NCBI GenBank assembly: GCA_965226475.1
Contig: CBDDDJ010000005.1
Location: 2,232,001-2,296,000, forward strand
Length of the DNA: 64,000 nucleotides
Direction: 5' to 3'
DNA from: JASLMY01 sp965226475
Lineage (GTDB): Bacteria; Pseudomonadota; Alphaproteobacteria; GCA-2731375
Part shown: in pieces, positions 53,688-62,666 of the stretch
Numbering within the stretch: position 1 is the stretch's first letter
How the letters are laid out: each line of letters begins with the position of its first letter
Notes under the pieces: model-generated
Database searches by the model: none
Told to the model about the DNA's origin: nothing
What the model saw: only the letters and a program-made list of their open reading frames with translations
Program-made: the position numbers and the translations under genes

Positions 53688-54452
53688 ATGATTGCCCTGG
53701 CCCGCACCCTGATCCTCGCCGTCTTTTGTCTCGCCGCGACGCAGTTGCCCGTCCGGGCAGGCACCGCGCCCGGCATCGACCTGTCCGCTCCGCCGCCGCA
53801 CGCGCTTTGCGGCTTGGCGAGCCGGCGGATCGAGCGGGCGGAGCGCATACCGGCGGGCCTGCTTCGCGCCATCGGCCGGGTCGAGTCGGGTCGCTGGCTG
53901 AAGGCGGAGGGGGTCAGCGTTGCCTGGCCCTGGACGGTTTATGCCGAGGGCAAGGGGCGGTATCTGCCGAGCAAGCGATCGGCGAAGCGCGCGATTCTGG
54001 CGCTCCGGGCCAAGGGCGTCACCAACATCGACGTCGGCTGCATGCAGATCAACCTCGGCTGGCACGGCGACAAATTCGCCGGCCTGGACGAAGTCCTCGA
54101 CCCCACCGCGAACACGGCCTATGCCGGTCGCTTCCTGGCGTCGCTCAAGACCGAGACCCGGACCTGGAGCCGGGCCATCGCCCGCTACCACTCCCGCACC
54201 CCGCGTTATGCCGAGCCCTACGCCGCCAAGGTCCGCGCCATGTGGTCGAAGGTGAAACGCGAGACGGCCGAGGAACGCCGCCGCCAGACGGCCCGTAAAT
54301 GGAGCGCCCGCCGCCAGACCCACGCCATCGCCGCCCGCGCCAACGGCCGCGCCCGCCGCCAGGCCCACGCCGTCGCCGCCCGCGCCCGCCGCCAGGCCCA
54401 CGCCGTCGCCAACCGCGCCAACCGCCCCGCCCGCTGGCGCATCGGGCGTTAG
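53688..54452 (+). CDS. Lytic transglycosylase (SLT domain) with basic repeat tail
   Basis: A 254-residue exported murein hydrolase: signal peptide (TLILAVFCLAATQLPVRAG), SLT-type domain with the catalytic Glu in LLRAIGRVESGRWL, and later NIDVGCMQINLGWHGDKFAGLDEVLDPTANTAYAGRFLASL. The last ~50 residues are repeats of RRQ-A/T-HA-V/I-AARA, very rich in Arg, His and Ala, probably binding nucleic acid or anionic envelope polymers. It is preceded by a sigma-54 promoter and has no Shine-Dalgarno. Confidence 0.88.
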   Translation: MIALARTLILAVFCLAATQLPVRAGTAPGIDLSAPPPHALCGLASRRIERAERIPAGLLRAIGRVESGRWLKAEGVSVAWPWTVYAEGKGRYLPSKRSAKRAILALRAKGVTNIDVGCMQINLGWHGDKFAGLDEVLDPTANTAYAGRFLASLKTETRTWSRAIARYHSRTPRYAEPYAAKVRAMWSKVKRETAEERRRQTARKWSARRQTHAIAARANGRARRQAHAVAARARRQAHAVANRANRPARWRIGR

Positions 54453-54492
54453 GTCGAACGCCGTCGCTTCCTAGGCGGACGACCAGGTCAAT

Positions 54493-54921
54493 TTATTGGA
54501 CTGCTCGATTTGCTCTATAATCGTTCTGTATTGCAGCGATATACTCGGTCGATTCTCCAACCGAATTGGAACCGGCGATCGAATTTATACGCCGCGCGAT
54601 ACAAGGACCTTCGATAGCCGGTCGGCGATCGAGCAATCGGAACACGTGGGCGACCAATGACGACTGGCTGCCGTCGATCCCGGCCGTCATGCCCGCCTGA
54701 CTGAAGTCCTGGCATGGAAACCCCGCCACGACGAGTTCGATGTCCTTGGGCAAGTCCGGCAGATCGCCGATGTCGGCGTGGCAATCGATGCCCTGGAAGC
54801 GGCGCGCGAGCATCGCTCGCGCCGGGTCCCAGATTTCGCACGGCATTGTCGTATCGTGGCCTGCCCTGCTCAAGCCAATCTCGAAACCACCAATTCCAGC
54901 GAACAAGCCGGCCACATTCAT
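54493..54921 (-). pseudogene. C-5 cytosine DNA methyltransferase, N-terminal fragment
   Basis: Begins MNVAGLFAGIGGFEIGL (motif I, AdoMet binding) and includes VVAGFPCQDFSQAG (motif IV with the catalytic PCQ cysteine). Homology stops after VFRLLDRRP, about residue 95; the remaining ~45 residues are unrelated and the motif VI-X and target-recognition regions are missing. A full enzyme is over 300 residues. No restriction partner seen. Non-functional remnant. Confidence 0.8.
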
Positions 54922-55068
54922 CCGAGCGCTCTCCGCCTCGTCCCCTGGCGACGAGAACGAATCACATCACCAGGGAAGAGAGCATATCCCAGATTAGGAG
55001 TTCATGAAATGTTCTTTTACGATCTGCGGGACGTCTTCCAAGAGTCGGAGCCGTGCCGGGCGACATGG

Positions 55069-56184
55069 TCAGGCGGTGGGACGCGGTCGTCGGGGCGCGC
55101 CGGGCGTCAGACGAACGGGTTGGCGTTTGCGGCCCCAGGTGCCGGGGGCGCCTTCCAGGATACCGGCGAGCGGGGTGGCGCAGGCGGCGCAGCGGCCCCG
55201 CGCGTCGAGGTTCCAATCGGAAAGTTCATACCAGTCGCGCCCGATCAGCAACGCGCCGCAGCCATGGCAGTAGGTGCTGGCGCCGGTCTTGTCGTGAACG
55301 TTGCCGACATAGACGTGGCGGAGCCCGTTGGCCCGGGCGATCTCGCGCGCGCGGAGCAACGTCTCGGGTGGCGTCGGCGGCTTGTCGCGCATGCGGTAGT
55401 CGGGGTGAAAGGCGGAGAAATGCAGCGGTACGTCGGGCCCCAGGCTCTCGCGCACCCATGTGGTCATGGCGTCGAACTCAGCGTCGGAATCATTCTCGTC
55501 CGGGATGACCAGGGTGGTGATTTCGAGCCAGACGCTGGTCTCGTGGGCGAGATAGACGAGGGTTTCGAGCACCGGGGCCAGGTGGGCGCCGGTCAGCTTG
55601 TAATAGAACGCCTCGGTGAAGGCCTTGAGGTCGACGTTGACGGCGTCCATGTGGCGGAAGAACTCGACCCGGGGCTCGGCCGAGATGTAGCCGGCGGTGA
55701 CCGCGACGTTGCGCACGCCCGCCTCGCGCGCGGCGATCGCGGTGTCGACGGCATACTCCAGGAAGATGACGGGATCGTTGTAGGTGTAGGCGATGGAGCG
55801 GCAGCCGAGCTTCTTGGCCGAGCCCGCCAGCATTTCCGGGCTCGCCGCGTCGGCCAGCGTGTCGACCTCGCGCGATTTCGAGATGTCCCAGTTCTGACAG
55901 AACTTGCAGGCAAGGTTGCAGCCCGCTGTACCAAAGGACAAGACGGGCGTGCCGGGCAGGAAGTGGTTCAACGGCTTCTTCTCGATCGGATCGACGCAGA
56001 AACCGCTCGAGCGGCCGTGGGTGGTGAGCAGGATGCCGTCCGCGTCCGCCTGGCGGACGAAACAGAGCCCCCGCTGGCCGTCGCGCAGCTGGCATTCCCG
56101 GGGGCAGAGGTCGCACTGGATGCGGCCGTCGGCGAGACGGTGGAAATATCGTCCGCGATGCGCGTCGGCGGCCGGAGCCGACAT
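55069..56184 (-). CDS. amrS: AmmeMemoRadiSam system radical SAM enzyme
   Basis: A 371-residue radical SAM protein. N-terminal cysteine region CDLCPRECQLRDGQRGLCFVR, the [4Fe-4S]-SAM motif CNLACKFCQNWDISK (CxxxCxxC), and a C-terminal cysteine cluster YCHGCGALL...GRCAACATPL that may bind a further metal. ATG 56184 has AGGAGGG upstream. The usual Memo and AMMECR1 partners are not in this window. Substrate unknown. Confidence 0.9.
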   Translation of the reverse strand: MSAPAADAHRGRYFHRLADGRIQCDLCPRECQLRDGQRGLCFVRQADADGILLTTHGRSSGFCVDPIEKKPLNHFLPGTPVLSFGTAGCNLACKFCQNWDISKSREVDTLADAASPEMLAGSAKKLGCRSIAYTYNDPVIFLEYAVDTAIAAREAGVRNVAVTAGYISAEPRVEFFRHMDAVNVDLKAFTEAFYYKLTGAHLAPVLETLVYLAHETSVWLEITTLVIPDENDSDAEFDAMTTWVRESLGPDVPLHFSAFHPDYRMRDKPPTPPETLLRAREIARANGLRHVYVGNVHDKTGASTYCHGCGALLIGRDWYELSDWNLDARGRCAACATPLAGILEGAPGTWGRKRQPVRLTPGAPRRPRPTA

Positions 56185-56276
56185 GGGACGCCCTCCTTTG
56201 ATCCTCGCCGTCCAGCATACCACCACTGGCGCCGACTTGGCGGCTAAGATACGTCTTCGACATGGAGGACATTGGA

Positions 56277-57266
56277 ATGACGCCAGCGCCGCCGCGCGCC
56301 GCCACCGCCGACGAGGTACCGATCCTCGACATGGGCCCGCTCGTCGCCGGCGACGACGTGGATTCGCTTGCACGCCGCTTGCATTCGGCATGCACGGACA
56401 TGGCCTTTTTCCATGCCTCGAACCACGGGGTGCCGGAGGCCGTGATCGAGGGCGCCTTCGACGCCTCCCGCCGGTTCTCCTCCGCGCCGGCCGAGGTTCG
56501 CGAGGCGGTTTTGAAGGACCGTTTCCATCGCGGTTACCTGCCGCTCGGCACGACCCACTATCCGGGGCGGGGACCCGATCTCAAGGACAGCTTCGATCTC
56601 GGCCTCGATCTCGCCCTCGACGATGCGGACGTCGTGGCCGGCCTGCCGCTGCACGGCCCCAACCAGTGGCCGGACCTCAACGGCTTCCGACCGCCGGTCG
56701 AGGCCTATTTCGAGGCCGTGCGCGATTTCGGCATGCGTCTCCTCCGCCTCTTCGCCCGGAGCCTCGGCGTCGAGGACGATTTCTTCGCCCGCCACTATGC
56801 CAAGCCGACCATCACCATGCGGCTCATCCACTATCCGCCCCAGTCGGCGGCGCTGGCCGAGGATTCCATCGGCGCGCAGGCCCATTCGGACTACGGCCTG
56901 GCGACCGTGCTGGCGCAGGACCCGTCTGGGGGACCGGAACTGCAAAAGCCGGACGGCACCTGGATCGCCGCGCCCCATGTGCCGGGCACCTTCGTCGTCA
57001 ACCTGGGCGACCTGATGGCCCGCTGGACCAACGAGGTCTATCGCTCCAACAAGCACCGGGTGGTCAACCGGCTCGGCCGCGAGCGCTATTCCATCCCCTT
57101 CTTCTTCAACCCCGACCACCGCGCGCCCGTCACCCGCATTCCGACCTGCGCCGGCCCCGGCCGCCCGCCCCGCCATGGCACGATCGCGGCCGGCCACTAT
57201 GTCGCCGACAAGATCCGCGCCAACCAGGGGTTTCGAGATCCCGAAATCGCCGCCGCCGGCCCATGA
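56277..57266 (+). CDS. 2OG-Fe(II) oxygenase, isopenicillin N synthase family
   Basis: A 329-residue non-heme iron oxygenase. Iron ligands are in AQAHSDYGLATVL (HxD) and SNKHRVVNRL (His); the 2-oxoglutarate-binding Arg is in RYSIPFFFNPDH. Typical N-terminal region FHASNHGVPEAVIEGAF. The start is ATG 56277, whose GGAGG (inside the preceding codons) is at 8 bases; ATG 56262 has no site. Overlaps the transporter gene by 4 bases, so it may act on or make a transported metabolite. Confidence 0.9.
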   Translation: MTPAPPRAATADEVPILDMGPLVAGDDVDSLARRLHSACTDMAFFHASNHGVPEAVIEGAFDASRRFSSAPAEVREAVLKDRFHRGYLPLGTTHYPGRGPDLKDSFDLGLDLALDDADVVAGLPLHGPNQWPDLNGFRPPVEAYFEAVRDFGMRLLRLFARSLGVEDDFFARHYAKPTITMRLIHYPPQSAALAEDSIGAQAHSDYGLATVLAQDPSGGPELQKPDGTWIAAPHVPGTFVVNLGDLMARWTNEVYRSNKHRVVNRLGRERYSIPFFFNPDHRAPVTRIPTCAGPGRPPRHGTIAAGHYVADKIRANQGFRDPEIAAAGP

Positions 57267-58141
57267 GTTCGAGCGGCTTTCTGCCCAAGCCCTCCTTGAT
57301 CGGGGCCGCCCTTTGGATGATGGGGGCGGTGGTCTCGCTCATCCTCATGGCCTTGGCGGGACGCGAGCTGATGGCCGAGATCTCGATCTTCGAGGTGATT
57401 TTCTTCCGCAATTCCCTCTGCCTGCTGATCCTGGCCTTCATCGTCTGGCCCCGCCGGCGCGAGGTCCTGCCGACCCGGCGCTGGCGCGGCCATGTCGCGC
57501 GCAACGTGGTGCACTTCTGTTCCCAGGCGCTCTGGTTTTACGGTCTCGCATTTCTGCCGCTGGCCGAGGTGATCGCGCTGGAGTTCACCGCGCCGGTGTG
57601 GACCGCCGTGCTGGCGGCGCTCTTCATCGCCGAGCGGCTGAATGGCATGCGCGTGGCGGGCGTGGTGCTGGGCTTCGGGGGGATCTGGATCATCCTCCGC
57701 CCGGGGATGGAGATCGTCCATCCCGCCTCCCTGGCGGTGCTGCTCTCGGCGATCGGTTTCGCCACCACCTTCGTCGTTACCAAATCGATGACGGCGAGCG
57801 AACGGCCGCTTACCATCCTGTTCTATATGAACCTGGTGCAGCTGCCCCTCTCGACCGTGCCGGCGCTTTGGGACTGGGTGACGCCGTCGGTACATCTCTG
57901 GCCCTGGGTGGCGGCGGCGGGGCTCGCCGGGCTCGGCACGCACTATTGCATCGCCAGGGCCTTCCAGCTGGCCGACGCCTCCATCGCGGCGCCGATCGAT
58001 TTCGTCCGCCTGCCGCTCTCGGTCTTGCTCGGCTACCTGCTCTACGCCGAGCCGCTGGACCCCTTCGTCGCCATCGGCGCGGTGGCGATCATCGCCGGCA
58101 ACGTCCTCAATATTCGCGGCCGGCCGAAGGCGGGGAGGTGA
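57263..58141 (+). CDS. EamA/DMT-family transporter
   Basis: A 292-residue inner-membrane protein with ten predicted helices in two EamA halves: IFEVIFFRNSLCLLILAFIVWP in the first, ALEFTAPVWTAVLAALFIAERL at the domain end, and the second half closing with AAPIDFVRLPLSVLLGYLLYAEPLDPFVAIGAVAIIAGNVLNI. Likely exports or imports a metabolite. The ATGA overlap couples it to the oxygenase. Confidence 0.9.
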   Translation: MSSSGFLPKPSLIGAALWMMGAVVSLILMALAGRELMAEISIFEVIFFRNSLCLLILAFIVWPRRREVLPTRRWRGHVARNVVHFCSQALWFYGLAFLPLAEVIALEFTAPVWTAVLAALFIAERLNGMRVAGVVLGFGGIWIILRPGMEIVHPASLAVLLSAIGFATTFVVTKSMTASERPLTILFYMNLVQLPLSTVPALWDWVTPSVHLWPWVAAAGLAGLGTHYCIARAFQLADASIAAPIDFVRLPLSVLLGYLLYAEPLDPFVAIGAVAIIAGNVLNIRGRPKAGR

Positions 58142-58260
58142 GCGCGCCGGGAGAGCCAGCCCGCGGATGCCGAAGCAACTCCAGCCGCCGAGGTCCTTCT
58201 CCGATCGTATTCCGCGTCGATTACACTTCGCCGACAGCCCTCCGCGCGGGTCGGCTACTC

Positions 58261-58397
58261 ATACCGACCTGCGTTGAGTGCAACTCATCGCGGGTCGGCA
58301 AGCGCGACCGAGCGCCCGAGCTTATGCGAGGAAAAGCCCGCGTGGCGTCTGAACGCCAGACAATCCGCAATGAGTCCTTCTCATTGCGGATTGGTAT
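58261..58397. repeat. 137-bp double-hairpin repeat (copy 2, inverted relative to copy 1)
   Basis: Same length and ends as 24770-24906, on the opposite strand. Here the hairpin at 58361-58393 is perfect: 14-bp arms CAATCCGCAATGAG / CTCATTGCGGATTG around TCCTT. It overlaps the 3' end of the hydrolase-cytochrome gene and provides that gene's last codons and stop. Confidence 0.85.
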
Positions 58398-59562
58398 CAG
58401 TCGCTTCCTTCAGATATGCGATGATGTCCCGCCGTTGTGTCTGCTTTTTCAAGCCGGAGAAGGCCATCTTGGTTCCCGGGATGAATTGCCTTGGCTTGGT
58501 CAGGTACTGGTCCAACGTCGCTTCGTTCCAAGTGACGCCGGATTGCTTCATCGAGCTGGAATACTTGAAGCCCTCCGAGGTTCCCGCCCGGCGACCAAAC
58601 AGGCCGTGCAAGTTGGGCCCGATCTTTTTCTTCCCCCCTGCTGCAAGCGTGTGACATGCCTTGCACTTCTTGAAGACCTTCGCTCCTTTCGCCGGGTCGC
58701 CGGCGACCGCGGTTGGGGCGGCGGGCGCAACCGGGGTGGCCGTCGCGGCCGTCGTGGCCGGCGCGGAGAACACTTCCCCAAAGAGCTTGATCATCGCCGC
58801 CCACGATCGTCTGTCGGCGGTCTCGTTGTAAGCCAAATTCTCGATGCCATATTCACCCGCCCCCGGGTTGGTGAAGCCGTGGCGGGTGCCGGAGTAGATC
58901 GTCATCTCCCAGTCCGCGCCGATGCGGTCGAGCGCGGCCTGGAACGCGGTGATGCGATCGGCGGGAATGAATTTGTCGTCGCGCCCATGGGCTACCAGCA
59001 CGCGCGGCTTGATCGTCTCGACGTTCTCCGGCGCCGGCGGAAGCGAGCCGTGGAAGCTGACCACCGCTTTCACATCCGAGCCGCCATAAGCCATCTGCAT
59101 CACCGTGGCGCCGCCGAAGCAATAGCCGATGGCGGCGACCCTGCCCTTGTCGACTTGGTTCCGCGATTGCAGCACGTCGAGGCCAAGCTCCGCGCGGCGC
59201 TTCCAAAGACCGATGTTCGATGTGATCTGCTTCATCCACTCGCCGGACTGCTTGCCATGCGTCGTCACCTATTTGTCGCCGTACATGTCCAGGGCGAAAG
59301 CGACGTAACCCTCCTTGGCCAGTTGCATGGCGCGGCCCTTGGCGTGGTCGTTGAGGCCCCACCATTCGTGGATCACCAAAACGCCGGGTCGCGGACCCTG
59401 GATGGCGTCATCCCAAGCCAGCACGCCGGTCAGCCCGACATCACCGTCCTTGTATGCGATCGTCTTTGTCTGGATCTCCGCGCCAGCTTGCGTGGCGGTG
59501 AAGATTCCGATCGCCGTGGCCAAGCCAAGGCCCCAGCCGTTCAATCCATGCATTCCGATCAA
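58381..59562 (-). pseudogene. Exported dienelactone hydrolase-cytochrome c fusion, interrupted by an in-frame TAG
   Basis: From ATG 59562: a signal peptide (LGLATAIGIFTATQAGA), then a DLH domain. The catalytic triad is Cys in GYCFGGATVM, Asp in AHGRDDKFIP and His in TRHGFTNPG. A proline/alanine linker leads to a class I cytochrome c domain with CKACHTL and axial Met in GTKMAFSGL. A TAG at 59269-59271 falls in ...DMYGDK*VTTHGKQ, where homologues read straight through, so one nonsense change (for example from AAG) breaks it. A GTG at 59268 could reinitiate, giving a protein without the signal peptide. The C-terminal TDTNPQ comes from the 137-bp repeat. Confidence 0.85.
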
Positions 59563-59611
59563 TCTCCAAATAGCCGCCGCGGACAGCGGCCACCTTATGA
59601 TCGCTGTCAGC

Positions 59612-59684
59612 TAGTGTCCCGAATCGGAAGTTCGTAGCATTAGCGGCAGGCGTGGATCGAACTTCCGATTCGATAAGGACACTA
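59612..59684. repeat. 73-bp inverted-repeat element with TA ends
   Basis: TAGTGTCC...CGAATCGGAAGTTCG on the left and its complement CGAACTTCCGATTCG...GGACACTA on the right; the right arm has four extra bases (TTAT). The ends begin and finish with TA, as in miniature elements mobilised by Tc1/mariner (IS630) type transposases. Contains no ORF. Confidence 0.6.
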
Positions 59685-59701
59685 GCCGATTCAAGAATTT
59701 A

Positions 59702-59937
59702 GTGTGGTTTATGAGTTTGAAGTTCCTCACGGCGCCTGCCCCAAATAATGGGAGGAACTTCAAATCCACCACGCTAGGCATCGTCAAGCGTCCCGAGGGC
59801 GCAATGGGCTCCCAGCTCTTTCCCCGCCGCTGGATCGTCGCGCACACGTGGGCATGGCTCTACCTCGCCAGTATTCAGCGGCTCACGCGAAGGCTCGCAA
59901 GGGCTTGAAAAAACTCGGTTCATTTCAAGTCGGACTC
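59702..59937 (+). mobile_element. IS5-family remnant (copy 3, 3' end only)
   Basis: The translation FPRRWIVAHTWAWLYLASIQRLTRRLARA is the C-terminus of an IS5 transposase close to copy 1, with the segment between WAWL and YLAS deleted and the catalytic Glu codon changed (VER to VAH). The terminal repeat (AAACTCGGTTCATTTCAAGTCGGACTC) ends at 59937. The next three bases, TCA, are the gst stop on the other strand and fit the TNA target. Confidence 0.8.
59716..59764. repeat. 13-bp perfect inverted repeat inside the IS debris
   Basis: TTTGAAGTTCCTC (59716-59728) and GAGGAACTTCAAA (59752-59764) with a 23-base loop. Not matched by intact IS copies here; may be another small element nested in the remnant. 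Confidence 0.5.
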
Positions 59938-60543
59938 TCAGGCCGCCCAGGCGCTCCGTAGCGCCGGGCGGGCCTGGAGCCGTTCGATATAGCTCGCCAC
60001 GTTCGGCTTGTCGGAGACGTCGCCGCCCAGGCGATTGGCCACGATGCAGGCATGCCCGGTCATGATGTCGGCGCCGGAGAAGTCGCCGGCGAGGTACTCA
60101 CGCCCCTCCAGGCGCTGATCCACCGCGCCCAACATCCGGGTCACCAGCTTGATCGCCCGGTCGGCGTTCACCTGATTTCGCCGCTCCTCCGGCAACAGGA
60201 TGGTTTCCACCACGATGGTGTTCACGGGTGGCATGATCATGCCCTCGGCGTAATGCAGCCATTGGAGATACGGGGCGAAGTCAGCCGAATCGACCGTCAG
60301 CGCCAGGCGGCCGTCTCCGTATTTGGCCAGCAGGTACTGCACGATCGCGCCCGATTCGAAGATCGTCACCCCGCCGTCCTCCAACGCCGGCACCCGGCCC
60401 ATGGGGTGGACGCGGAGATAGTCGGGCCCGCGCATCGCCGGATCGCCGAGCTTGAAGCGCTCGATTTCGTAATCGAGGCCCAGCTCCTCCGAAAGCCAGA
60501 CAATGCGGACCGAGCGCGTGTTGGGCGCGTGGTAGATCTTCAT
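59938..60543 (-). CDS. Glutathione S-transferase family protein
   Basis: A 201-residue GST: thioredoxin-like N-domain (MKIYHAPNTRSVRIVWLSEELGLDYEIERFKL, with MGRVPALEDGGVTIFESGAIVQYLL holding the cis-Pro and glutathione-binding ES) and an all-helical C-domain (AGDFSGADIMTGHACIVANRL). ATG 60543 with GGGAGGG upstream. Its stop codon coincides with the TNA target next to the IS5 remnant. Confidence 0.92.
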   Translation of the reverse strand: MKIYHAPNTRSVRIVWLSEELGLDYEIERFKLGDPAMRGPDYLRVHPMGRVPALEDGGVTIFESGAIVQYLLAKYGDGRLALTVDSADFAPYLQWLHYAEGMIMPPVNTIVVETILLPEERRNQVNADRAIKLVTRMLGAVDQRLEGREYLAGDFSGADIMTGHACIVANRLGGDVSDKPNVASYIERLQARPALRSAWAA

Positions 60544-60701
60544 GACGATGTCCCTCCCCACTCTTGGCCCGACCGGTCCCGGGCGAGGCCGGACGCGGCG
60601 TGTCGCGAGGGGGATATAGCGGGCCAGGCGCGTGGCGTCGAGCGGTGGCTTGTATGGCGCTCGGGCGCCACGCGGGCCAGCGGGTTCGCCGCCGCTCGGT
60701 A

Positions 60702-61510
60702 TCAGGCGGCGATCCCGTAGACGCCGCGCAGGCCGGGGACCGGCCTCAGCTCGTCCGAGATACCCAGCACGGTTTCCGAGGCGCCCAGAAACAGGCAGCC
60801 GTCCGGAGCCAGCGCGCGGCGTATCTTGTCCAGCACCAGGGATTTGGTGGGTGGGTCGAAATAGATCAATACGTTGCGACAGAAGATGATGTCGAAGGTG
60901 CCGAGGGAGGCAAAGCTGTCCAGCAGATTGAAGGATCGGTAGCTGACCATGGCACGCAAGGCGCCGTCGATCTGCCAATGCTCGCTCACCTGCTTGAAAT
61001 TCTTCATCAAAGCGTTGATCGGCAGGCCGCGCTGAACCTCGAACTGGGTGTAGAGGCCGGCCCTGGCCTTCTCCAGTACATCGTTCGAGATGTCGGTACC
61101 GACATCTCGATCCGCCAGCCGGCGAAGCGGGCCGGCATGTCGCGCAAGATCATCGCGATCGAATAGGCCTCCTGGCCGGTGGAGCAGGCCGCGCTCCAGA
61201 CCCTGAGCCGCCGCTCCGGCCGGCTCTCGGCAAGTCGCGGAAGAACTTCCTTCTCCAAGGTCTCGAAGGGGCGCATGTCGCGGAAGAAGAAGGATTCGTT
61301 CGTCGTCATCGCTTCCGTTACCGCATCGACCATCGCCTTGCGCGGCTGAGCGCGGATCGCGGCGACCAACTCGTCCAGGCTTTCGAAGCCGAATCGGCGC
61401 GCGACCGGGGTCAGGCGGCTTTCCAGCAGGTAGAGCTTGTCCTCGGTCAACGCCAGGCCCGATTCTTTCTTCAGAAGTTGGGCCAGTAGGTCGAAATCGG
61501 GCGACTTCAT
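60702..61510 (-). pseudogene. cheR: Chemotaxis methyltransferase CheR, frameshifted
   Basis: CheR methylates receptor glutamates. The N-domain (MKSPDFDLLAQLLKKESGLALTEDKLYLLESRLTPVARRFG) and SAM-binding segment (RVWSAACSTGQEAYSIAMIL) are in one frame. At about 61098 a base is missing (GRIEM-..GTDISNDVLEKARAGLYTQFEVQRGLP follows in the next frame), and the end (FDIIFCRNVLIYFDPPTKSLVLDKIRRALAPDGCLFLGASE) is in that frame. Total 809 bases is one short of 270 codons. Everything else is conserved, so a sequence error is a real possibility. ATGA overlap with cheB. Confidence 0.9.
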
Positions 61511-62666
61511 AGGAGTCTCCCCGAGGCGATACGGACCGCCAAGTCCGCGATCTCCTGAATCGGCGCGACCGCGCTGCAGAGGCCGCCCGTCGCGACCGCC
61601 CCCGGCATGCCCCAGACGACGCTGGTCGCCTCGTCCTGGGCGACTATGGTGGCGCCCTTCTTGACGAGAGCCTGGCCGCCGGCGACGCCGTCGTGACCCA
61701 TGCCGGTGAGCACGATTGCCAGCACCCTGGAACCGTGGCTTTCGGCGAGGGAACGGTAAAGCTGATCGACGGAGGGTCGGCAGAAGTTCTCCGGCGGGTC
61801 GTCGTTGATCCGCACCACCGGCCGTCCGCCGCTGGTGCCGACCGTCATGTGCCGGCCGCCGGGCGCGATGATGGCCTTGCCGCGTTCCAGCGCCATGCCA
61901 TCCTCGCCCTCGCGGCAAGGCCAGCCGGCCCGCCGCTCGATGTGCTGCGCCAGCATGGCGGTGAAGGTCTCGGGCATGTGCTGCGTAATCACGACCGGCA
62001 GGTCGAGTTTCCCCCGCAAGGCGGCGAGGACGGTCATCAGAGCCTGCGGACCGCCGGTGGACGAGCCGATCGCGATGACTTCGGGCGTCATCACCGCTTG
62101 TTTCCTGAGCAGGATTGGTGCCTTGCCATAGAGTTTGCCCTCGGGCCGGGCTCGGACTTCGCTCCGGGGGTCGATGCCGCTGACCGCCCGGGCATCGCCC
62201 CGGGGCCTGGATTTTCTCGAACGGCCGAGCGCCAGGACCTTCTCCACCAGCTCCTGGCGGAAGCCCGCCTCGCCATGCAGCTTCTCGCGCGAGGAGGGTT
62301 TGGCGATATAGTCCGCGGCACCGATGGAGAGCGCGCGCAGACTGAGATCGGCGTTGCGCTGGGTGAGAGTCGACGACATCACCACTTTGATGTCGCGGTC
62401 GACGGCGAGGATTTCGGGAAGCGCCGTCATCCCGTCCATGCGCGGCATCTCGACGTCGAGGATGACGACGTCCGGCCGCTTGTCTCGGGCCATGACAATG
62501 GCCTGGGCGCCGTCGCCTACGGAACCGACGACTCGAACCGCCGGATTTTCCTCCAGCCAACGCCGGGTCATGCCGCGAATAACGGCGGAATCGTCGACGA
62601 TCAACACGGTGACGTCGCCGCCGTCCGCCGCGTCGGACGGCGGACTTGTACAGCTGGCAATGGGCA

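Noticed and set aside
54922..55068. Possible gene between the methyltransferase fragment and amrS
   Set aside because: Short frames only, with no start signals or recognisable motif.
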